Source of the DNA: Tetmemena sp. SeJ-2015
Taxonomy: Eukaryota > Ciliophora > Spirotrichea > Sporadotrichida > Oxytrichidae
Direction of reading: 5' to 3'
Assembly: GCA_027382625.1 (NCBI GenBank)
Contig: JAJKFJ010024139.1
Coordinates: 1-18,877, forward strand
Length of the DNA stretch: 18,877 nt
Positions 13,300 through 18,877 of the stretch are shown here, piece after piece. A model generated the notes under the pieces. It was not told the DNA's origin. It saw only the letters and a list, made by a program, of their open reading frames with translations, and did not search any database. A program made the position numbers and the translations under genes. Position 1 is the stretch's first letter, and every line of letters begins with the position of its first letter.

Positions 13300-13528
13300 A
13301 TTTTAGGCGAAGGTTCTACCTATTTTCAAATAAATTGAGTATTAAATCATATAGTATAAATGATTCGTTACTGAGTGAAATAATATATTTAAATCAGGAA
13401 TATTTTTTTTAAAAAAAATCTTTTATTTTTTAATCAACTATCACCTATTCATTATCTTCTCATATTAAAAAAAAATGGATACGGGAAGTAGAATCTTAAT
13501 TATTTTTATTGAAAAAATAATTTCTCTT

Positions 13529-13778
13529 ATTTAATAAATTGATTATTATTATTTGCGAAGTACCAAATCATAACAAAGCCTTGAGAAAAAATCAAGTTGA
13601 AAAGAACAGCAAGTACGATCACGGAAATAATTGTGTCAAAGGCAAACATACATACCGGTGCTTGTTTGAGATCGATGCAGCATAAGAACTTCGACTACTT
13701 TTGCTGAACTTCATTTTAGTGGATATTCCCATCACTTGTAGGTTCAACATAGCTTAATTAAAAATATCCATTTTTAAT
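13529..13778 (-). CDS. Small multi-pass membrane protein, N-terminal block
   Basis: About 80 codons without a break: YVEPTSDGNIHQNEVQQKQS, then KFLCCIDLKQAPVCMFAFD and the long hydrophobic run TIISVIVLAVLFNLIFSQGF, VMIWYFANNNNQF. The FLCC-x-DLK motif directly before the first helix recalls small four-helix ciliate membrane proteins. The start codon was not identified. Its downstream partners on the minus strand are 11940-12112 and 11300-11520, so the plus-strand gene lies in the DNA between. Confidence 0.6.
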
Positions 13779-14183
13779 AAATATTAAGTTACCTCTATTT
13801 AAGTAAATTATAAGTAAATATTCCCACTTATTTTTTCCAAACTGTTTTTAATGATCGTTAAATTCACTCCAAATTTTTTCCTTTAAACAGATAACATATT
13901 TTTATTTTATTTTGTTTCTTTATAATTATTATAATGGTTTTTATAATAAAAAGTTTAAGAGAGGGATGTTTTGGTTAACGCTTTATGTTTCAACTTATAT
14001 ATTGAAAGACTTTGTAGAATCCTGAATAAGGATTCTTTAATCGTCGTCGTTCATGATAGAATCTTCTTATTTTAATAATTATAATTGCTTTAAATGATCT
14101 ATCTTTCTGTCAGACAGCCTTTATTATACTCTTATAATTATTCAAAATATCCTTTTCACATTATAGAAACTCCTTTGAGAGAA
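13779..14183. other. Non-coding stretch
   Basis: AT-rich with no recognised gene or long repeat. Confidence 0.5.
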
Positions 14184-14577
14184 TTAAAATCAAATAAGTG
14201 TTTTGATAAGATGGTTGTATAAATAAGAATCTAAATGAAAATATAGATAACAGCCTGCTCAAGAAGAATGTTTTCTGGCTTCAAAAGAAAAGTTGGGGGT
14301 TATAATATTTAAAGATTAGTGGTAAAATTATTTGAGTTTTAATTAATTAAGCCACCCCATTTGTTAATCAATATCTTTAATATAGAAATCCAATCAGGCA
14401 TTCGTATATTAATTTTAAGTCTAATCAATATATTTAACAGCAAACTATATTAGAGATATTAAATATTAACCAATCAGACATCTTAATATATCAAATTTTC
14501 TGACTTTTCACTAATTAAGACTTTGAACTTGATCTTATTTCTGCTACCATCTTATCAAAACACTTATTTGATTTTAA
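14184..14577. mobile_element. Short element with perfect 32-bp inverted repeats
   Basis: 14184-14215 and 14546-14577 are exact reverse complements, starting TTAAAATCAAATAAGTG. Similarity continues inward for about 14 more bases with gaps (AAATAAGAATC versus AAATAAGATC). The ~330-bp centre has an imperfect direct repeat around CCAATCAG-CAT (about 14390 and 14470) and no gene. No target duplication was found. It could be a small non-autonomous transposon or a palindromic germline repeat. Confidence 0.5.
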
Positions 14578-14629
14578 CATAAGAAAGAGGTTTTGATATA
14601 ATTCAAATAATAAAGATTTGTGATATTTT

Positions 14630-14940
14630 AAGAGGATTACTTTCATTAAAAAAGAATCTGGTGATATGAATGAATCTAACTATGTAAATAAAGATATATT
14701 GGATGGGTGATTCAGAAGTTACTGTGATTTTCTTGAAAACATAGAGGCAGTAAGAGTTGAAGAGAAGGAACGCTGGAAAGAAATAAGTCCTCATTGTTTA
14801 CACTCCAATGCTCAATACTTCAGATCCTCTATTTTAGATATCTTAAAGATTATTTTATATTTTCATTCAGATTTTAGAAATAAAACACATACTCTATGCT
14901 CTAAATCAGGTATTGCCACTTAATTTTAAAAACAAAAATA
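14630..14940 (+). CDS. Hypothetical coding block(s), plus strand
   Basis: Reads ITFIKKESGDMNESNYVNKD ending at TGA 14708-14710, then in the same frame CDFLENIEAVRVEEKERWKE, ISPHCLHSNAQYFRSSILDI. A GTGATT direct repeat (14706-14711 and 14723-14728) could bound a 17-bp IES, which would replace the upstream frame by one ending in WMGDFLENIE. Charged, helix-like composition; no family recognised. A minus-strand frame at 14603-14794 is a shadow. Confidence 0.4.
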
Positions 14941-15440
14941 AATATAAAAGAATAATTGTAGCAAAATTTACAATTTTACTCTAGAAATTTAATTGAAAAA
15001 TTGAGAAAACTATGTAATATAAAAGATAATAAATTATAGTCTAAATTAAAAAGTAGCCTAATATAAGGCTCTATTCATTGTCGCTGCTCAAATTTGTCTC
15101 TAGTTTGTAAATTTTAATTTCAACTAAAGTAAACTCTTATTATATAATTATAATCAAGTCAAAATAAATAAAAGAAATTAGAAATAAAGTTTTAATAAAG
15201 TTAATTCAATTTTCTAATTTTCTATTTAGTTATCTCACTTTTATTTCTACTGAGCTCAATGTATCTTAATGAACTTTGATAATCTATACAAAATAATAGA
15301 ATTTCAGAACGTTTTAAAAAATAAAATAAGCCAACCTCAGAAATTAATTTTTTGAAATTTAAATTAATCAAAATTTTAAAAATTCCTTGTTCAAGAGTTA
15401 ACTTCTATTTAAGAGAGAAAGAAAATGTGAAAAATAATTT
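14941..15440. other. Non-coding stretch
   Basis: AT-rich, no gene or repeat recognised. Confidence 0.5.
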
Positions 15441-15899
15441 TGATATTGTAATGGATTACTATTTATATCTAGAAGATAATGACCCTGATTATTTACATCG
15501 CGTTTAAAGCTGTTGAGTCTTTTAATCCGAATAGATTTTCTGTATAAATGGAAATTCTAGGAACTCAAAATATTAATTGCATTGAAAGAAATATATTATA
15601 CCAATTCAACTCAGCAGAGAAGAATTTTAAATATACGTAGAAGAAAACTATGATTATCCTAATATCAAACTAATTAATATACTTCAATGTAAAGCCTCTG
15701 AAACACAAAATAAAAATGTATTAATGGATTATAGAGTCAATTTTCTATTTCCCAAATTTATTGGAGATAGATTAAAGAATTAATTTGCCTTTTCTTTTTC
15801 TGGATTTTTGAATAGTTTTTTGTTTGCTTTCAAAGTTTAACTTGAGACTTAGAAGTACATATTTATAGTAGGATTAAAATATGAAGTGTTTTTTGTTTG
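15441..15899 (+). CDS. Hypothetical protein coding blocks, plus strand
   Basis: Three phases cover the stretch. From 15441: DIVMDYYLYLEDNDPDY. From about 15492: IAFKAVESFNPNRFSVQMEI, LGTQNINCIERNILYQFNSA. From 15637: VEENYDYPNIKLINILQCKA, KNVLMDYRVNFLFPKFIGD, then a less certain hydrophobic end to TGA near 15899. The first change of frame sits at TTA-T-TTA (15489-15495), the second near 15625-15640. VLMDYRVNFLF and IVMDYYLYLED look like two copies of one strand motif. Family not recognised. Confidence 0.5.
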
Positions 15900-16062
15900 A
15901 ATTCTCTTTAAGGTATGTATTATTATAACTTTTATCAATCTTTATAATTAAAACACAGCATTTTTCATATCCATGCAAATTGTTGTTTAAAACCTATTAA
16001 AGGATCATTACTTTTATTTATGTAACTCCTTTATTTTTAATCTATTTAATGCTAAATAAAAG

Positions 16063-16069
16063 AAATATT
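16063..16069. repeat. Target-site duplication AAATATT, left
   Basis: Matches 16896-16902 exactly, directly flanking the inverted-repeat element. Confidence 0.65.
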
Positions 16070-16895
16070 GGGGAGGGATGGAAGCGCACCTTCCCCCTTT
16101 TTATGATTAAAATGGCCCAAAAATCGTAAAATTAGGCAGAAATTGGCCAAAATGCCAAAAATTAAGAGATTTTTGCCTTCCAAATTTCCTTGAGGGTCAA
16201 ATTTTATAATTTAATTTTTTAAAAAATCACTCAAAATATTTTTTAAGTCAAATTTTCAATTATATAATCGTTTTTATATAATGTAGGGTAAATTTAGGCT
16301 ATAAGTAAATTCTGCCCTCAGATTGATAAATATTGCAGTTATTTGACGTCCTCTCCAACTTACAAAAATCTAAGATTAAATATATTTACTTAAGAAAAAT
16401 ATGGAAAGTTAAGTTCAAAGTCAAGACAATTCCATCTATCGCAGTATTTGGTCTCCTACTCTCACTTTAACAAAGAGAAGGTCTCATCAACACTATTTTA
16501 TAAAAGATAGTATGCTTTATTTACTATTTTAACTATATCATTTAAACTTCTTGGAAAATAATTGCAGAACTTCTCCCACATATTTTTTATCATCATTTCA
16601 TATGCCAAATAATTTAAAGAAGCTAAATATAAATGAGCTCAAATTCGACTTATCAATTAAAATTAAATGGGTCCCAAAAACATGAAAGAAAGACTTCATC
16701 AAAATTGGACTTAATAACAAAAAAAGAGATAATTTTTGCAAAAAAATTGAAATCATGAAATTTTACCCTCAAGGAAATTTAGAAGGCCAAAAACTCTTAA
16801 TTTTTTGCCATTTTTGGCTCATACTTCTATAATGGACGATCTTTTGGCAATTTTGACCATAAAAGGGGGGAGGTGCACTTCCGTCTCCCCCGTCG
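16070..16895. mobile_element. MITE-like element with ~140-bp inverted repeats
   Basis: Left arm 16070 to about 16215 and right arm about 16745 to 16895 are inverted copies with scattered mismatches and small gaps; both hold TTAAGAG, ATTTCCTTGAGGGT and G/C tracts at the tips (GGGGAGGGATGGAAG and its counterpart CTTCCGTCTCCCCC). Flanked by AAATATT at 16063-16069 and 16896-16902, a probable 7-bp target duplication. The centre (about 16216-16744) has no gene, so the element would be non-autonomous. The G/C-rich tips stand out sharply in this AT-rich window. Confidence 0.8.
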
Positions 16896-16902
16896 AAATA
16901 TT
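16896..16902. repeat. Target-site duplication AAATATT, right
   Basis: Matches 16063-16069. Confidence 0.65.
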
Positions 16903-17036
16903 TAAGCCTATTATAGTAAGAATTTTAATTAAAATCAGTGATTGGTTAAAATAATAAATGGAGAATTGATAAAAAAAATTGTGGCAGATGAAATGATTGA
17001 TTGACCCCTTGATCTGCAGCTTTTATTTATGGCTTT

Positions 17037-17239
17037 TCAGCAATTAATATGATTTTTTTCTTTGATCATCTCCTGAGCTCCTCTCAGCATTGAGATATGA
17101 TTCGGGTATTCTTCTTCTTTCTCATCTTCAAACTATTCAAAACTTGTGCCCCTAATAAATTTGTACTGAGCACTCCCACACAAAAGTTGCAAGGATGAAA
17201 AGTTCTTAAAATTTAATGCTGAATCGAATGCTCTAATAA
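17037..17239 (-). CDS. Hypothetical protein, C-terminal coding block
   Basis: About 67 codons ending at TGA 17037-17039: AFDSALNFKNFSSLQLLCGS, AQYKFIRGTSFEQFEDEKEE, EYPNHISMLRGAQEMIKEKN. The acidic cluster FEDEKEEEY and good codon phase argue for a real block. No start codon; probably the last MDS of a gene. No family recognised. Confidence 0.5.
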
Positions 17240-17524
17240 TTATTTAAATTTGAGATACTTCAACAGTCACAATTTTAATCCATTTTAATTTAATATCTAA
17301 TTAAATTCTCTTTTTTATTAAATTCTCAGCTATATTTATTATAATATGATGTTCCTAATGTTAATTTTAAATATGCAAGCAATTAGCTATAAACTTAATT
17401 TACTGGAAATTAAAAGATATTGCCAGTGGATTTCTGCTCTTTAGTTTCCTTAATTAATTTAATAGGAGAGATCAGAAAACATCAGACTTTGATTTCTTTA
17501 CTGGATTCTAAATGAAAATTAGAA

Positions 17525-17649
17525 TCAGAAGTCATTCACTTGGTTGTTTAGCAAGACGCAGTAAGAGTAATCCAGATAAGTGTACACTCCAGTTGGAATT
17601 ACATAAGTGAACAAGAATAGAAGCGAAGTGTCAGAACTATTACCACCTT
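17525..17649 (-). CDS. Membrane protein C-terminal block, paralogue-like
   Basis: Ends at TGA 17525-17527. Reads GGNSSDTSLLFLFTYVIPTG followed by VYTYLDYSYCVLLNNQVNDF. TYVIPTGVYTYLDYSYCV resembles TYFYVIPYGIFQLVDAYYFK of the block at 11300-11520 (shared T-Y-x-VIP-x-G and LD/VD-Y/A-Y spacing), so the two may be last-helix blocks of related small membrane proteins. No upstream block was identified. Confidence 0.5.
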
Positions 17650-17978
17650 AATTATTTTGAAATTCTTAGTTACCTAAGTTCAGTATAGTCATAGTAAGAA
17701 TCATCAATTATTAAAATAACAAATAAATTTACTTTTTTGTGCCGAAAGATATTAATATAATAATTTTACTCACATATTTTTGTAAGAATGACATATTCGC
17801 AAAGATAGATTGCAAAAGTGATTGATCTCACCCAGAAAGCAGCTAACAAAAAGTCCTTATTTTATTTGTTTGCATTTAACAGGAAATCTAAAACAATTCT
17901 GGGCAAGCTGTAGATTACCACTTGGATTATATTTTAAATTCAAACAGTTAAATTTTAATTATATAGAGCATTGTCAGC
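17650..17978. other. Non-coding stretch before TBE
   Basis: No gene or repeat recognised between the last coding block and the AAT that abuts the right TBE. Confidence 0.5.
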
Positions 17979-18050
17979 AATAAAAACTCCAAAACCCCAT
18001 AATATGATAAGAAAGTGAAAATAAGTTGAGTAAAATTAATTTCTTTATTA

Positions 18051-18711
18051 TGGGTAAAATATTAATATGTAATTGCCATCATAAATACAAAAATGTTTTA
18101 TCTATTTGCAAATTTCATAACAGAATGTCTATTGTGTGTCTTTAGCTTTGGCTCTTCCTCACATTATTCTCGTGATTTATAGTTCTTTTAAACTTTTGTT
18201 GAATCCTAAGCTTGGTTTTGCCTTGTTTAAATTCTATTGTTTTGCTCCTAAAGATACCTTCAACACCAATATCTTATTTCTTACATCGGTAGAAAGATAT
18301 CAATATTTCTTCTTCCATTTTGAGGATTCTTTGGCTCTTGCACATATCATATTTGAAGAGTCTCCTTAAAATCGAAGTGTTCATGTTCCAAATAGCCACC
18401 ATCTAAAAAATCAGATTACAATGACTTTTATCGATTATTTTTTGCGAGTTAGCTCTAAACTCAATAATAAATAAATATTAAGCTAATAAGTGACTAAGTT
18501 TACTTACATTTTATTTCTTCCATGATATTTGAAGAGAAATTATCATGACTGATTCTCAAATCTCCATTTTAATTCTCTGCTTTCATTTTATTTAGGTCAT
18601 TAAAAGAAAAGTTTATTTAAATGAATGAATTATATTATTGTTAAGTTTCATTTGTAAATTGATTTATTTTCAAGAATTTTAATCACTGATAACCTATTTC
18701 TATTCAACCTA
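18051..18711. mobile_element. 661-bp TA-flanked insertion inside TBE inverted repeat
   Basis: Comparison with 41-54 places the insertion exactly at a TA: the left copy has one TA (47-48), the right copy has TA at 18049-18050 and 18712-18713 with 661 bp between. The ends are TGGGTAAAAT and, inverted, TAGGTTGAAT, sharing T-R-GGT. TA duplication with TRG-type ends is typical of Tc1/mariner-derived elements and of ciliate TA-type IESs. It holds a direct repeat near CTTTGGCTCTT (18148 and 18330). A plus-strand ATG frame (18093 onward) and another at 18136-18369 are open but show no family. Confidence 0.75.
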
Positions 18712-18723
18712 TAATACTTATAA

Positions 18724-18877
18724 TCATGCTAAATTTTAACCCTAAACAGACAATCTAAAGTCTTCTAGGAAGGTGACCTTGACGTCTGTCTCATATTCTC
18801 TGAATTTTATACCTTTAAGTGCTTCCTCTATCTCAGATAACTGAGTGTTAGGTTTCATAGGTTGCTTGATTATTACT
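18724..18877 (-). CDS. TBE-encoded protein, C-terminal fragment
   Basis: Fifty codons open from the window edge to TGA 18724-18726: KQPMKPNTQLSEIEEALKGI, KFREYETDVKVTFLEDFRLS, ending VQGQNLA. The last residues match the left TBE fragment (FRLPVQGQNLA), one residue apart. Uses TAG and TAA as Gln. Which of the three TBE proteins this is cannot be decided from the tail. The frame is intact here, so this copy may still be translated. Confidence 0.7.

Larger units (their letters stand above)
17982..18877. mobile_element. TBE transposon terminus (right copy, body outside window)
   Basis: Same terminus as 1-115 but inverted: AAT at 17979-17981, then AAAAACTCCAAAACCCC at 17982-17998 (the telomeric 17-mer with two substitutions), then the inverted-repeat sequence. 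The match to the left copy stops at 18050 and resumes at 18714 because of a 661-bp TA-flanked insertion. Beyond it the TBE gene begins. The body lies to the right, so the two TBEs face away from each other and present the same end. Confidence 0.85.

Noticed and set aside
14603..14794. Minus-strand hydrophobic 63-codon frame
   Set aside because: Antisense of a charged plus-strand frame; Phe/Ile-rich composition is what reversed AT-rich coding DNA gives.
1..18877. rRNA, tRNA, CRISPR arrays, bacterial operons, riboswitches
   Set aside because: No cloverleaf, rRNA-like stretch or regularly spaced repeats were recognised, and the gene structure is that of a ciliate germline.

Overview
The window looks like germline (micronuclear) DNA of a stichotrich ciliate of the Oxytricha/Sterkiella type. 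Four things in the sequence point there. (1) It is very AT-rich, and the convincing reading frames use TAA and TAG as sense codons (read as Gln), with only TGA acting as stop. (2) Both window edges are termini of Telomere-Bearing Elements (TBEs): an inverted-repeat end carrying a 17-bp G4T4-type telomeric motif next to AAT. (3) Genes are cut into short coding blocks (MDSs) separated by non-coding blocks (IESs) bounded by short direct repeats (pointers), and deleting one pointer copy plus the IES restores the reading frame. (4) One gene is scrambled. The species name is an inference; no search was run.

Layout. 1-118: end of a TBE whose body lies to the left. 119-773: no confident gene; one weak 77-codon frame. 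774-9621, minus strand: one large gene, read here as 30 MDSs and 5 introns. Conceptually joined it gives about 1,800 residues: an N-terminal hydrophobic stretch, a long beta-helix-like (pectin-lyase-like) ectodomain, a cysteine-rich stalk, a multi-pass membrane domain and a polar C-terminal tail. The four tail MDSs (4339-5041) are out of order: they sit inside the 1,181-bp segment that separates two ectodomain MDSs, and the pointer ACTGAG joins them to the far end of the gene at 774-779. 9622-11299: an AT-rich stretch with no gene. 11300-13778: minus-strand blocks of a small multi-pass membrane protein, with plus-strand coding blocks of a cysteine-containing protein (12475-13299) lying between them. 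14184-14577: an element with a perfect 32-bp inverted repeat. 14630-15900: two plus-strand coding-block clusters. 16063-16902: an 826-bp MITE-like element with ~140-bp inverted repeats and a 7-bp AAATATT target duplication. 17037-17649: two minus-strand coding blocks. 17979-18877: the same end of a second, oppositely facing TBE, whose inverted repeat is interrupted by a 661-bp insertion flanked by TA.

How it fits together. The germline DNA between the two transposons is a set of gene pieces that would have to be excised, reordered and joined during macronuclear development. Many IESs proposed here are only 8-44 bp long. Long pointers (7-11 bp) that restore frame are strong evidence; 3-5 bp pointers are the best available fit and less certain. 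Frames were translated by hand with the TAA/TAG=Gln code; because random frames stay open for long stretches under that code, frame length alone was not taken as evidence.
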